From contig FN648398.1 in the NCBI GenBank assembly GCA_000310025.1, positions 44,757-108,756 of the forward strand: DNA of 64,000 nt, written 5' to 3'. Below the pieces are notes generated by a model. The model saw nothing but the letters and a program-made list of their open reading frames with translations. It did no database searches and had not been told where the DNA came from. Shown in pieces: positions 1-10,712 of the stretch. Within the stretch, counting starts at the first letter, position 1; each line of letters begins with the position of its first letter. The position numbers were made by a program, and so were the translations under genes. The stretch comes from Ectocarpus siliculosus. Lineage: Eukaryota; Sar; Phaeophyceae; Ectocarpales; Ectocarpaceae.

Positions 1-281
1 GGGCCGGGGTTGGCGCCGGTGTGGGAGCAGGGGTTGGCGCCGGGGTTGGCGCCAGAGTGGGCGCCGGTGTGGGAGCAAGGGTGGGGGCGGGGGTTGGCGC
101 CGGAGTGAGCGCCGGTGTAGGGGCCGGGGTTGGCGCCGGTGTGGGAGCAGGGGTAGGGGCCGGGGTTGGCGCCGGGGTTGGCGCCGGTGTGGGAGCAGGG
201 GTGGGGTGGAGGGTTGGCGCCGGAGTCGGCACGGGCGTGGGCACCGGAGTCCGCCCAGCTGCAAAAACGGCGACCATGTGA
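1..281. repeat. GC-rich minisatellite (Val-Gly-Ala repeat if translated)
   Basis: The first 280 bases are a run of short units built from GGCGCCGG, GTGGGAGCAGG and GGGTTGGC blocks with variable spacing. One plus frame stays open and reads as repeated VGAGVGAG, but every block is explained by the repeat and there is no non-repetitive domain. I regard the ORF as a by-product of a repeat with a period that is a multiple of three. The array starts outside the window. Confidence 0.85.
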
Positions 282-388
282 CACGGGTCAAGTATGTACG
301 TGAAGCGCAAGGTTGGGTGCGGTTTTATCGGTAATACCCCATCTATTTTCTCATTGATTCCGAAGTAACCACGCAATAGGGGCCGTGC

Positions 389-1026
389 CTGTTGCACAAC
401 GGATGCGAGCGAGCGTACAGTGTATTGTTGTTGGCGCAATGGTGCAAGAGAAGAAGACGGTCATCGGAAATTGTGGATGCAGGGAAACGGAAGCAATAGC
501 GCCGATTGATGCTTCCGGTCGGGGTTAGCGCCGACTGTGTCAACAAGCCGCCAGTACGAGACCTGCAGCTGCGTATAAAACATGTTTCGTTCACTCGGAA
601 GTTCAAATGCATCCCCCATGTGGCTGGCCAATCACCGGAATCAGCTTGGCAAGTATGCAGGTCAAGTTACAACCGCTTACACGTAACGCTCCGAGACCGA
701 GTGAGGGCACAGAAAGGTACAACTATGCAGTTACCGAGGGCACGAAGAGGGACGAACAAACTCTAACGAAGACTACCTCGGGACACAACGTGTCTTTACC
801 GATGTAGAGCATTTCACGACATGACACCCAGTCGACGTCTTGGCACGGAACTCTGGGGACATCACGGGAGAAGTCAAGATCCTGTCGCCATATGGGTCTG
901 GATCTGAAATTAATTCAGGTGCGCGTCAACGCTGCAGAAGGAAGCACGTGTACGAACGTCGCAGGGTCTGAAATACTCGAAGCCCATGACACCCCGCAAC
1001 CAAAACCCAAGCGAAACACACCGGAA
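389..1026 (+). repeat. Dispersed repeat R1, copy 1
   Basis: This block, beginning GTTGCACAACGGATGCGAGC and ending near GCGAAACACACCGG, is repeated in the same orientation at about 3345-3931 with scattered substitutions and small indels. Its last 220 bases recur a third time at about 2640-2857. Short ORFs in it are broken differently in each copy, so I see no conserved coding. The class of element is unknown. Confidence 0.75.
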
Positions 1027-1930
1027 TCTGTACTTCTGCATAACTCAATAGCCCCCTGTCCTTCCTCAACTAGCTGCTACCCAATGAGGAAGTAACAGCC
1101 GAGGCTACATGTAACAGCTGCAAACACCGGCCGGCCGGAGCAACACAAGCGAACGGCTTTTGCTACAACACGGGCAGCCAATCATGCATGTATCTACGGG
1201 GGACTCGAACTTCGCACGATCTCTCACGTAGGCCTACTGACACGCCCGTTCCACCCGACCACACAAGATGCAATGATGGGGGTAGAGAGGGAGGGCCTTT
1301 AGCCACTGGAAAACTAAATGCCACATCGCGTGTGTGTGTGTTGCTAACGACAGAACGAGCAACACAGCGACGCCCCAAGAAGAACCAAGAACAATAACAT
1401 CTTCTTTCCCGTCGCGCGCACGCAGTGTTTTATTATTCCATCCGTCTCAGTCGTTTTCGCGTCCGTACTCGGTTTTGGTTTGTGTTTGCTTTCGCCGATC
1501 GCGGTACCGTCGTTACCATAAATGATTCCACATCGATCAAACGTAGCGGCCCCAAAATCAGCGAGCGAACGACTTCGCTCAGGTCTGTGGAGGGGCATCG
1601 GGGGGGGAGAAAGATCTCTCCCGCCCCTCCTCCGCCTTCACCACCGGAGAGGAGGAAAATTTCTATCTACTCGCGCGCGCGAACGGGAAGACGCGGGTGT
1701 CGGTACGTTGGCACGAGATCATTCGGATCGTGAGCAGGGCGTCCGTCGAGACAAGAGAAGGTGAGGCCCTCTTTCCTCTCTTACTGTACCCAAAGAGACA
1801 CTCTCGCATCGGCGGACGGCGGTTGGTTTCGGCTGGGCTCGTCACCCCGTCAGGCGGCCATGCCGGGCGGGAGACGGGCGATCGCATCGCAGAATCGGAT
1901 CTTACTCGCACTAAAAAATGATTGGTTGAC
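1027..1930. other. Unassigned stretch between R1 and the minisatellite
   Basis: There is no gene I can support here. The stretch holds short overlapping ORFs on both strands, a brief TG run near 1329-1340, and a G-run/C-rich segment near 1600-1680. No domain-like protein sequence was recognised. Confidence 0.4.
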
Positions 1931-1935
1931 TCACC

Positions 1936-2440
1936 GGGAGATGCGGTCCAAGGGGCTACCGGTGCCCAGGTAGCTCCGGGAGATGCCGTCCACTCGCGTT
2001 GGGGGGCGGGGGTTGCACCGGGGGATGCGGTCCAAGGGGCTGCTGGTGCCCAGGTGGCACCGGGAGGCGTAGTCCACTCGCGTTGGGGAGCGGGAGTGGC
2101 ACCGGGGGATGCGGTCCAAGGGGATGCTGGCGCCCAGGTAGCTCCGGGGTATGCCGTCCACTCGCGTTGGGGGGCGGGGGTGGCACCGGGGGATGCGGTC
2201 CAAGGGGCTGCTGGTGCCCAGGTGGCACCGGGAGGCGCAGTCCACTCGCGTTGGGGAGCGGGGGTGGCACCGGGGGATGCGGTCCAAGGGGATGCTGGCG
2301 CCCAGGTGGCACCGGGAGGCGCAGTCCACTCGCGTTGGGGAGCGGGAGTGGCACCGGGGGAAGCGGTCCATTCACGTTGGGGAGCGGGAGTGGCACCGGG
2401 GGAAGCAGTCCCCTCGCGCTGGGGAGCAGGGGTGGCGTCT
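1936..2440. repeat. 84-bp minisatellite open in several frames on both strands
   Basis: Units of 84 bp are made of two diverged 42-bp halves. One half contains GATGCGGTCCAAGGGG and the other CACTCGCGTTGGGG; both end in a CAGGTGGCACCGG or GCGGGGGTGGCACCGG type junction. There are about six units. Because 84 and 42 are divisible by three, long ORFs exist in several frames. The plus frame (1922-2518) gives a repeat with the core HSRWGAGVAPGDAVQG, and the minus frame (1663-2511) gives a Pro-rich repeat with the core GATPAPQREWTASP. Neither has non-repeat domains, so coding is unproven. Confidence 0.8.
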
Positions 2441-2639
2441 GATGAACCCGCCGGCAACGAGAAAAGGTTGAGGTATGCATGGTACGTGGTGGGCGGGTGG
2501 GCAAAAAACAAGAATTGAGAGTTTGTTCGAGTTTGCTTTGAGTTCGAGCAAAAACTTGCAGTTCAGACAAGTTCCTTTAAAAAACAAGGCGCCCTTCGCT
2601 CTCACGTCGAACGTTCACTTTTCGCTGGTCGGATCCGAA

Positions 2640-2857
2640 TGTAGCGCATTTCACGACATGACACCACAGTCGGTGTCTTGACACGAACTCTGGGAACACC
2701 ACGGGAGAAGTCAAGATCATGTCGCCATATGCGTCTGGATCTGAAATTAATTCAGGTGCGCGTCATCGCTGCAGAAGGAAGCACGTGTACTCACGTCACA
2801 GGGTCTGAAATACCCGAAGCCACAACCAAAAACCGAGCGAAACACACCGGATGTGAG
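2640..2857 (+). repeat. Dispersed repeat R1, partial copy 2
   Basis: This 218-bp segment matches the 3' third of R1 (about 809-1026 and 3715-3931), including the shared stretch CTGAAATTAATTCAGGTGCG. It ends at the same GAAACACACCGG boundary as copy 1 and shares the following ATGTGAGTA with copy 3. Confidence 0.7.
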
Positions 2858-3344
2858 TATATCTACAGTATTTGTTTCGGCATAGGGATAGTTTGTTGTA
2901 GCATAGGGTTGGGGTTAGGACAAAAACAACGACCGGTCACTTTCAGCTGCAGGCGCCGGCGTCGTCGTGAGGGGCGGGGTTCGCAAATCATAACGTAGGG
3001 CGCTTGCTTCGAGGGTAGCAGGTAGCAGGGGAACGGAGGGTCTTATGGAAAAGCTCGCAGCGGTAGCGCGTTGGGCTCAATCTCCCACACTACTGACAGT
3101 TTTGCTAAGCCCCCCATGGGTCACCCGTTAAGATGAGTAGATGCACATCGAAGCTGTAGCATGAAGGACTTGCAGTTTCGACGACCCATGATTGAGACGT
3201 CGGGTACAGCAGATCGGTGGGTACTGATGAGATTGGCAAGATATTGATGATAAAGACAATAATACTGGATGAAATCGGCAACGGAGAACTACTGACCTTC
3301 GGAAAGTGTAGTTGTCGAACTAGGAACTGGGGTAATTTCCAGGT

Positions 3345-3931
3345 CTGTTGCACAACGGATGCGAGCGAGCGTACAGTGTATTGTTGTTGGCGCAGTGGTG
3401 CAAGAGAAGAAGACGGTCGACGAAATTTGTGGATGCAGGGAAACGGAAGCAATGGCGCGGCGTGATGCTTCCGGTCGGGGTTAGACACGACTGCTGTGTC
3501 AACAAGCCACAAGTACGAGACCTGCAGCTGCGTATAAAGCATGTTTCGTTCACTCGGAAGTTCAAATGCATCCCCCATGTGGCTGGCCAATCCTTAGAAA
3601 TCAGCTTGTCGGTTTGCCCTTCAAGTATGCAGGTCAAGTTACAACCGCTTACACGTAACGCTCCGAGACCGAAGACTACGTCGGAACACAACGTGTCTTT
3701 ACCGATGTAGCGGATTTCATGACATGACAGCAGAGTCGGATGTCTTGGCACGGAACTCCGGGAACATCACGGGAGAAGTCAAGATCGTGTCGCCATATGT
3801 GTCCGGATCCGAAATTAATTCAGGTGCGCGTCACAGCTGCAGATGGAAGCACGTGTACTAACGTCGTAGGGTCTGAAATACCTGAAGCCCATGACACCCC
3901 ACAGCCAAAAACCGAAGCAAATCGGATGTGA
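3345..3931 (+). repeat. Dispersed repeat R1, copy 3
   Basis: Direct repeat of 389-1026 starting at CTGTTGCACAACGGATGCG, with a deletion relative to copy 1 near position 3670. Copies 1 and 3 are about 2.3 kb apart in the same orientation and could be long terminal repeats of an unrecognised element or independent insertions. I found no TG..CA ends or target duplication, so I leave it as a repeat. Confidence 0.7.
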
Positions 3932-4310
3932 GTAAGACTAGTTATACTGCAACGCGTACTCCTGGCGGCTACGCCCCGACTTCGCTACCACTTCTCTGAC
4001 TGCACGGAGGGCAGCACTATATACAGTCGAGGGACCCTTTTAGTGCCGGTTGAATAGTGCCAGATGCCCGGTATTGTGCCGGTAAAACCTCTGCACACAG
4101 GCGGAGCTCTCAATAGTGCCAGACCGGCACTAATGAAAGCATGCCCGATATAGTGCCGGTTCGGCACTGCTGTCACCCCCAATAGTGCCGGTACTCCGCA
4201 CGCTCGAAACACACACACGCACAACCCAGGGCAGAAAACATAGACTCCACACACAGAAATAGGGTACACGTGCTGCTGCAGACCCGAACAGCTCTACACA
4301 GGGGCGTACC

Positions 4311-5009
4311 ATGCCCTGTGCGGAAGGTGAACTGTGCCAACTACAGGACACCACGCCGCAAGACCCTCATGGTCACGGCTGCCAGGGAGGATGTGGCGGG
4401 CGACTGCACGGCATTTGCGGCAGTGTGGTTGATGTAGGCAACGAGAATCACCGCATCTGCAGCGCGAGCGTCGCCAAAGCCGGCAAGCGCAAAGTGTCAG
4501 CAGCAGACAGCACTGGGAAGGCACAATCTAAACGCCCGAAGGCCACGAATGGGGGGAGTAACAAGTCTCAGCCTCGTGCGCGGCCAGATTTCAGCGCCAA
4601 GTGTGAGATGCTGAAGCTGATGGATCAGAAGGTGACTCATGAGCAGATAGCAGATCGCTTCAAGTGCTCGGAACGGTTGGTCCGGGATGTGAAGAAGAAC
4701 AGGAAGAAGTACGAGACCGAGGCTGCTGCAGGACGCGGAGGAAGCAAGAAAAACGTGCGCACAGGCGATAATCCGGAGGTGCGCTACTCTGCTGACAGCG
4801 GCGATGACAACACGGGGCTCGCGCGCCGTGTCCCACCGGCTTATGGTGAACTGTCGTCTCACTTCGGCGTCCTGGAAGCGGCAGCAGAGGAGAGCGGCAA
4901 TGGAGACGCGGCGCTCTACCTAGCGAAAGCGAAGATGGCGATGATTGCAGCGCATTCCAAGAGGCGGGTGCGCCAGGCAGACATGAGGGAGTTTGTTGCT
5001 ACGGAGTAA
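4311..5009 (+). CDS. Pogo-1 DNA-binding protein (HTH-only transposase derivative, 232 aa)
   Basis: This is the only sizeable ORF of Pogo-1. Residues about 3-38 hold a Cys/His cluster (CAEGELC, then HGHGCQGGCGG and LHGIC) that looks like a zinc-binding module. Residues about 93-140 form a helix-turn-helix of the CENP-B/Psq type (core KLMDQKVTHEQIADRFKCSE) followed by a basic helix with VKKNRKKYE. In pogo-group transposases this region binds the terminal inverted repeats. The usual DDE catalytic domain of about 200 residues is absent and the protein stops after an Ala-rich helix and a basic tail. The C-terminal codons (from about 4961) lie in a sequence that is then tandemly repeated downstream. 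It could be a truncated transposase or a stable repressor-type protein. The start codon lies just inside the left subterminal repeats. Confidence 0.65.
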   Translation: MPCAEGELCQLQDTTPQDPHGHGCQGGCGGRLHGICGSVVDVGNENHRICSASVAKAGKRKVSAADSTGKAQSKRPKATNGGSNKSQPRARPDFSAKCEMLKLMDQKVTHEQIADRFKCSERLVRDVKKNRKKYETEAAAGRGGSKKNVRTGDNPEVRYSADSGDDNTGLARRVPPAYGELSSHFGVLEAAAEESGNGDAALYLAKAKMAMIAAHSKRRVRQADMREFVATE

Positions 5010-5300
5010 GGGCGGGGAACAGCTGTGGCACTTAAAAAACGGTTGTTTGATTTTTGCGGTGCGCTGCCCGTCGTGCATGTCATTTTTGTTTTTTTCTTGC
5101 AACATGGAAGCGGGTGCGCTAGGCAAAAAGGAGAGAATTTGTCCCGACGTACAGTAGTGAGGGCAGGGGTTACAGCTGTGGTAACGGTTGTTTGATTTTT
5201 TGCGGTGCGCTGCCTGTCGTGCTTGTCGTTTTTTTTTTCTTGCAACATCGAAGCGGGTGCGCCAGGCAAACAGGAGAGAATTTGTCCCGACGACAGTACA
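4961..5300 (+). repeat. About 145-bp tandem repeat covering the C-terminus of the Pogo-1 ORF
   Basis: Units start at about 4961, 5106 and 5249 with GAGGCGGGTGCGCCAGG, GGAAGCGGGTGCGCTAGG and CGAAGCGGGTGCGCCAGG. Each of the first two runs through CAGCTGTGG, GGTTGTTTGATTTT and a T-run to CTTGCAACAT. The first unit includes the stop codon of the ORF at 5009. Confidence 0.8.
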
Positions 5301-5642
5301 CAAAAATAAGCAAATAAGTGAGGTGCAGAAGAAAATGAAGAACCAAAGAGCGCCCCAAGACAACAAAAATAAAACTCAACTCTGCCCACGCCCATGCTGG
5401 AACTTCACTCAACAGTACAGTAATAGTGTCGATCCATTTCGTTCTTTGTTGGCCCCGTAAGCGTGGGCGCTACACCATAAATCGAACACAACCTCATTAG
5501 TGCCGGTAACCGGGACTAATGAGGGATTGGCCAGCCCTCAATCGTGCCGTTTTGGCACTATTCGCAATAGTGCCGGGTGCCCGATTTAGTGCCGGTGAAC
5601 GCTCTGTGCACGTACCGGGACTAACAGGGTCCCTCGACTGTA

Positions 5643-7228
5643 CCTCACTACTCTCACTGCTCTTCCACTACGGTACGAAGCCAACGGTACGGATTCAGGC
5701 AACATCGCATGACACGATAATAGCTCCAACACAAGAGCCACCGCGCCGCCGCGTTCTCTCACACCTAACTGCCGTCCGGTGACTTCGTCTCGGATTGGGG
5801 GCGCCATGTACTTGACAGCGGGGGGAGCGTCGCCAGCAGTTCTGAGACGGGAGGGACGATGGGCTGGGGAAACGGGGTATCGGCCTTACGTAAGGAACCA
5901 TGGGAAGGATGCAGAGTGGGTTTCTAGTACCTTGGCGTCGGAGGGGGATATTGTGAGGCAACCGGGACAGGGGTGGGGTGACGTAGTCCCAGAGGTTGGG
6001 GAGGGAGAGCCATGAAAGGAGGGGTGTGGAGTGCGTGTGATGAGGGTTTGTGGGCCGATACAATAGTGGGAACCACGATAGGGGGGGGGAGAAAGTACGG
6101 AGGATCAGTAGACTATAAAGTAAACCAGTCCGCGGGTAGGTCGGGGGCAGGCATGGCTTTGAGAGTATGCCTGATGGTGCGGCGACTGGGTTATACTGAT
6201 GGTGTTGTGGACGGGGATAGGTTGAGATCCCCGAGTTCCGCTCTTCTCTCCCGCGCCTGGTCAACAAGCGTGGGGGGGTACGACCAATTATTAATCCAAT
6301 TTCGAAAGCAACGAACAAAGCAGAAAATTGCAGAGACAGAGGCGTTGAAATCTGAGTTTTGTTAGGAGCGGAAGATGAAATATCTGTTGGCCAATCAGAG
6401 AGCAGCAGCATGGAGTCAGCGTGTAGTGTCTGAAACCTGACTGGAGGAGTAGACTTGGGGGCATTTGTTGGTCTACCCCAAGGTAGCGCGATAGCGAGAG
6501 GCTGCTGCAGCCAAGAGATATTTCGGAGATTTATTTCTTTCCCACCCACCCACCCTTTCGCTTTAGATTTGTAAAATCTTCCTCACAGATTTTTCCTGTG
6601 GCTGTAAGAAGACCACGCACTGATTCTGTCCATCTGTCGCGTCAGCTGTCGGGCAGAGTCGGGCTGTCGTGTCGAACAGCCCGGCAGCCCGGCAGAAGAC
6701 GTCAGCTTCAACCAAAAACGTACGCGTTATATTACGTGGTGACAAGCTGTTTCTGATCTATCTGATGTTGAACCCTGTGTCATCACAACATGCCAACAAC
6801 ATCAGCGGAGCGTTGGCGCAGCAGCTGTCAGATCTGCGCGGCTGTGGAGCGAGCGTGTACGTGTGGGGAAAAGAGAATACAGCAGCAGTAGTAGCGTTCC
6901 CAGCGTACATACATGCAGAAAGGCGGTACAAACCGAACCAATTTCAGCTCGTTTTTTTTTCTGTTCAGGTCTGTCATATCTGTCATACGGGGGACATGTT
7001 CTGGACTGCTGAATGTCTCATCTCGCCTCATCCCCACCGAATTCTTGAGACATCACGATGCTACGGTCACTACCTGATGCTGGAAACGCACATACATGCA
7101 TACATCGTTTGCTCTTCGTTGCCCTTTCCGAGGGTGTGTTTGTGTCTTTATTATTAGCATCGACCGCGCTAATCGGCTGACCAATGAAAAGACGTCAGTC
7201 TTAGTGCGGTTGAAAACACAAAACACTT
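5643..7228. other. Unassigned stretch downstream of Pogo-1
   Basis: Several overlapping ORFs exist: minus strand 5695-6549, Pro-rich, 284 aa; plus strand 5779-6015, 6012-6365 and 6669-7157. None shows a recognisable domain, and the long minus ORF has low-complexity Pro/Ser/Leu composition. I cannot support a gene. Confidence 0.35.
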
Positions 7229-7678
7229 CTATCTGCCATGAACTGGGACCCCGTGAGGGGGCAGCATGGGGGAGGCTAAACTATCCTTCGGATCAAAGAT
7301 AGAAACAGCAGCAACAGAAGAAAACTGGACGCGTCTACCAAGGCTATTACCTTGTACTCTAGTTCGTTTAGGAGTACTTTCACCATTATCCTCTTTGTTT
7401 TCGCTACCATCATTCTGATCCTCATCTTGACAAGAATCTCTGGGCAGCTCTCCCCTAGCCCTACGCTTCTTGTTTTGGGGAAGGTCATCTGGCTCAAACC
7501 CTTTGCTCTCTTCCACTCCTCCATTTGTTCCTCCTCCATGGTCGTTTTCGTGTGTGTGTGTGTGTGTGTGTGTGGAGAAAAACAGAGAAACACGGCTTGA
7601 TGACGCCGCTGAATCAATTCGTCCTTCTTCTGCTGATGATGGCCATGAGGCCATGATTGAGTCCGACTGTACACACAC
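7229..7678 (-). CDS. Hypothetical acidic/basic ORF interrupted by a TG microsatellite
   Basis: A 149-aa minus-strand ORF with a mixed acidic-basic centre (QNKKRRARGELPRDSCQDED, then PKRTRVQGNSLGRRVQFSS). The motif RRVQFSSVAAVSIFDP resembles short basic docking-type sequences but I cannot name a family. The TG run at about 7546-7573 is read as HTHTHTH within the frame. The downstream edge of this ORF (higher coordinates) approaches the repeat at 7733-7830. It may be an exon, a repeat-derived ORF or chance; confidence is low. Confidence 0.25.
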   Translation of the reverse strand: MCVQSDSIMASWPSSAEEGRIDSAASSSRVSLFFSTHTHTHTHENDHGGGTNGGVEESKGFEPDDLPQNKKRRARGELPRDSCQDEDQNDGSENKEDNGESTPKRTRVQGNSLGRRVQFSSVAAVSIFDPKDSLASPMLPPHGVPVHGR

Positions 7679-7732
7679 AGAGTCAGGCCCAAGTATGTAG
7701 TTTCCAGCAGAAGTCGAGCAATGTATAGATAT

Positions 7733-7830
7733 GTCGTGGCAGTGTCAGCAGAGATGCTGAGCAGTGCACACATCTCGTGCAGACTGCCGAGCCCGACGTC
7801 AGCAGGCCGGCACGCCGGCACATGCAATGC
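7733..7830 (+). repeat. Dispersed repeat R2: uninterrupted paralogue of the Copia-A target site
   Basis: The segment TCGTGGCAGTGTCAGCAGAG ... GCAGTGCACACATCTCGTGC ... matches the left flank of Copia-A (15790-15826) up to GTGCA and then the right flank (41394 onward, GTGCACACATCTCCGTGCAG). Here the two halves are joined with a single GTGCA at 7764-7768. It therefore serves as a natural empty-site control for that insertion. Confidence 0.85.
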
Positions 7831-7924
7831 AGATATCATCATGTTATATAGACTTAACTACAATTATGTCGGAGGCCTGAGACGCAAGAGTTCAACCATT
7901 GTTGCACTCTAAAAGCAAGACGTT

Positions 7925-8270
7925 TTTTTTCGGTGCATTAGTTCGCGGTCGCCTTGAGACTTTTTTTTCGCCGGCTGTTGCCCGGTGCAGCGGGCCAGTC
8001 TCTGGATCGCATCGCCCCTGTCGCGAGCTCGAAACTCCAACGGCGAGCAAAGTTACAGCACGGTGAATGCACGCAACCACTTTTTCAGTCATTGAGCTAG
8101 ACGTTGCGGTGCGGTAAATCGGTTTTGATTGGGTTCAAACAATTTTTTCGGCCGTCTTCGCCGACGTGGGCGTGCCACTCTCACGATCACAGCGCCCCTG
8201 TCGCGAGCTCTAGACTCCAAGGGCGAGTCGAGTTACAGCACCGTGAAGTACGGCTAAATATCGTGCATCC
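7925..8270 (+). repeat. Imperfect tandem duplication, about 185-bp period
   Basis: Two diverged copies share GCGCCCCTGTCGCGAGCTC (second copy) / CATCGCCCCTGTCGCGAGCTC-like sequence and GAGTTACAGCACNGTGAA, at about 8005-8065 and 8190-8247. Each is preceded by a TTTTTTCG-containing segment. No coding was recognised. Confidence 0.6.
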
Positions 8271-9420
8271 GGGCGCGTCTACGCAAGGGACATCAAGGGA
8301 ATGTGATCTCTAAAGAATCACGCAGCTCATTGGATGAGATTTCGGAGAACGTCAACTCATGAATCATGACACATACTTGAAGTACAAGCATACATACATG
8401 CAGTTGTACCTAGCACAGACTTTTTTTTGCCGCATGGTCTCATCTGTAGATAGATATCGACAGACTGTCCGTACTATCTATTATTATAATGTGGTGTCGC
8501 CTTCTTCTCTAGCGTAAGCAACGCGAACTGGAGTATGTGCATCGTGTATTGTCACCGCGCGGATGGTTACGTACTACTACGTATATGCCACACACCTCCA
8601 AGATGCACATATTCTACAGATTGTAGCAAGGAAGATTGGACAAATAAATGTAGATTGATTGTTGTTGTTGTTGTGGTACGCCACAACTTTAGACTTGGGC
8701 CATTTCTTGCGGTTGTCTTTTTTTATGATTTTTGTTTTTTTTTCTTAATATGACACCACGAAACCATCTCCATCATAGAAAAGAGTCTGAGACAGATTAG
8801 CAATGGATTCATAGCGTCAGAAAAGTACCTGTATGTCTACGATTTCACAGACAGCATATAGGGACATCTCCCCTGCGGGTAACAGGCTCAACAAGACAGT
8901 TTGGTAGTTGTCTTGTGTGTCTCATATATGTTATGTTGGGAAGGTGCAGATGATGTGTGTTAGGTACTGGTCGGGCGTTTTGTGTGTGGCACCCTTTTAG
9001 CCATATGGAATGAAATCTTCCTCGGTTTCCTTCTCAAAAAAAGACAACTGGCCGTAGAAGGTCTTCTTACAATGTATTTTTTCCTCAAAAAAAGATCGCC
9101 AGAAAAAGACAACCCGTTTTGGGCAGCCCATCCTGTCTTTTTTGGGGGCAGTTTTGGACAAGTGGAGGCTGTCCAAAACTGTCCAAAACTGTTGTCTTTT
9201 TTTGGTCACAACCTCATCATCACTCGTACCTAGAAACTTGAATCTCTCGACGGCCCACCGCAAACTCTAACGGCGGTCACACGAGTTGTGTCATGTTGCT
9301 GGGGTACAGAGTCGGTGGCACCGGCGGTAGCCAATGTTTTTTCAGTGGGCTGGACCACGTGGACAACCCGATGTGTGCGGCAAACAAGAGGCAAACAAAC
9401 CGAGAGAGCCTGGACGCAGC
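8271..9420. other. Unassigned stretch with AAAAAAAGACAA-type simple repeats
   Basis: I see no supportable gene. Around 9030-9210 the motif AAAAAAAGACAAC and its complement GTTGTCTTTTTTT occur several times on both strands, with a direct repeat CTGTCCAAAA at 9169-9188. This produces opposing ORFs without domains. Confidence 0.4.
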
Positions 9421-10015
9421 AGCAGCGGTGGGTCATTTTTCGTGTACTGTCAACCTTGCGAACCCAACTTTTGGGCGTCCTATAGCCTCCTGGTCTGTAT
9501 CAATCATCACACAAGACGAACCATACGCACAGCTCGTGGCGCATGCCTTTATCATCGCTGTTGCTTGAGTGGGTGGCGAGGGAGTACTGGCAAACCAAAG
9601 TTGCGACACGGGCAATAGAGCGAAAAAAGTAAAAGTTGCTTGAAGATGCGGCGGATCATTTTTCCCGCTTGTCCACCACTCTCGCGCTCACAATTTCTGA
9701 GCGTCCTATAGCCTCCTGGTCTGTATCAGCCACCACACAAGACGGACCATACACACAGCTCGTGGCGCATACCTTTGTCATCGCTGTTGCTAGCGTGGGT
9801 GGCGAGGGAGTACCGGTAAACCAAAGTTTTGACAGGGGCACAAGAGCAAAAAATAATGGTTGCTGGCGCGGTGGGCATTTTTTCAGCGTGCTGTCGACTC
9901 TCGGCACCTCATTCCCGTGCCTCCTATCGCCTTGTGGTCTCTGTCAGCCGCCACCCAAGACAGACCATACACACAGCTCGCGAGGGATAGCTTTACAGTA
10001 GGCGCTGCTTCACTC
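9421..10015 (+). repeat. About 225-bp tandem repeat, three units
   Basis: Units can be recognised at about 9421, 9645 and 9870 by GCGGTGGGTCATTTTTCG-like starts, then CGTCCTATAGCCTCCTGG (9476, 9702; diverged at about 9919), then ACCATACRCACAGCTCGTGG and GTGGGTGGCGAGGGAGTAC. The short ORFs in each unit are shifted differently by indels, so coding is not conserved. Confidence 0.75.
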
Positions 10016-10712
10016 TGTGAGGAGATATCACCGAAAAAACATTTCGGTGGGAAGGTCCATGTATGTGTGACAGCAGCCGTTGCAGAGTCTGTTTTTTTTT
10101 GGTCGGTGAAAAAGGATCGCGACCAACACCGTAAAGAAGGGGGTCATCTTTTTCGTAGATCCCTTTCTGGGTTGTCCGAAAGGGGAAAAAAAGATCTGCG
10201 AAAAAAGAACCGCAAGAAATGGCCTTAGATTGCCTGTTTTGAGCTTGAACATGCACGTAAATCTCACGGCATCATCAATGGCTGCAAGTGCTGCAAGGTT
10301 GGGGGCATATATATGTCTTCTGGAATACTGTGAACACTGCTGTTGTTGTACTGCTGTTGTTGTATTGAAGGTGCTGCTGCTGTAGACTGCGCTATATCGT
10401 ATATATATGTACAGTTAAACAAGAGAGATGAACTTTTCGTGATACCACACCGTTTTATGGAATAATAATTGCTGGAAGTTAGTCAGAAGTTAGAATATTT
10501 GCTGGAAGTTTGTCAGAAGTTAGTCTGTGCTGAGTGAATGAAAGAGTGCACATTTCGTCGAATGTTCCGAATTTCCTCTCCAAGTTACAGTAGTCAGAAT
10601 TTAGTCTGTAAAGCGTGAAAACGTGCTCCAGCCCCACCGGCCGCACCCGGTCACTTTCATTTTCGACATCCTCCCCTCTCATCCCCGCATCGACCTTCAG
10701 CTGCAACACAAC

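Larger units (their letters stand above)
4024..5640 (+). mobile_element. Pogo/Tigger-type Tc1-mariner DNA transposon, Pogo-1
   Basis: The element is bounded by inverted termini CAGTCGAGGGACCCT at 4024 and its reverse complement AGGGTCCCTCGACTG ending at 5640, flanked by TA on both sides (4022-4023 and 5641-5642). The TA target duplication and CAGT-start termini are the signature of pogo-group Tc1/mariner elements. Inside each end lies a cluster of AGTGCCGG-type motifs in both orientations (about 4040-4195 and 5498-5600), plausible transposase-binding sites. The single ORF (4311-5009) has a CENP-B-like helix-turn-helix but no DDE domain. At 1617 bp the element is therefore probably non-autonomous. 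Confidence 0.85.

Noticed and set aside
1663-2511. 282-aa minus-strand Pro-rich repeat protein as a confident gene
   Set aside because: The frame is open because the minisatellite period is a multiple of three; several other frames are open as well, so it is not reported as a CDS.
3050-3115. tRNA-like segment (AGCTCGCAGCGGTAGCGCGT)
   Set aside because: It resembles an A-box, but I could not form a cloverleaf or find a convincing B-box.
389-3931. R1 copies as LTRs of one element
   Set aside because: No TG..CA ends, no target duplication, no retroelement protein between them, and a third partial copy inside the interval.
5695-6549. 284-aa minus-strand ORF as a gene
   Set aside because: Low-complexity Pro/Ser/Leu composition, no domain, overlapping plus-strand ORFs of similar quality.
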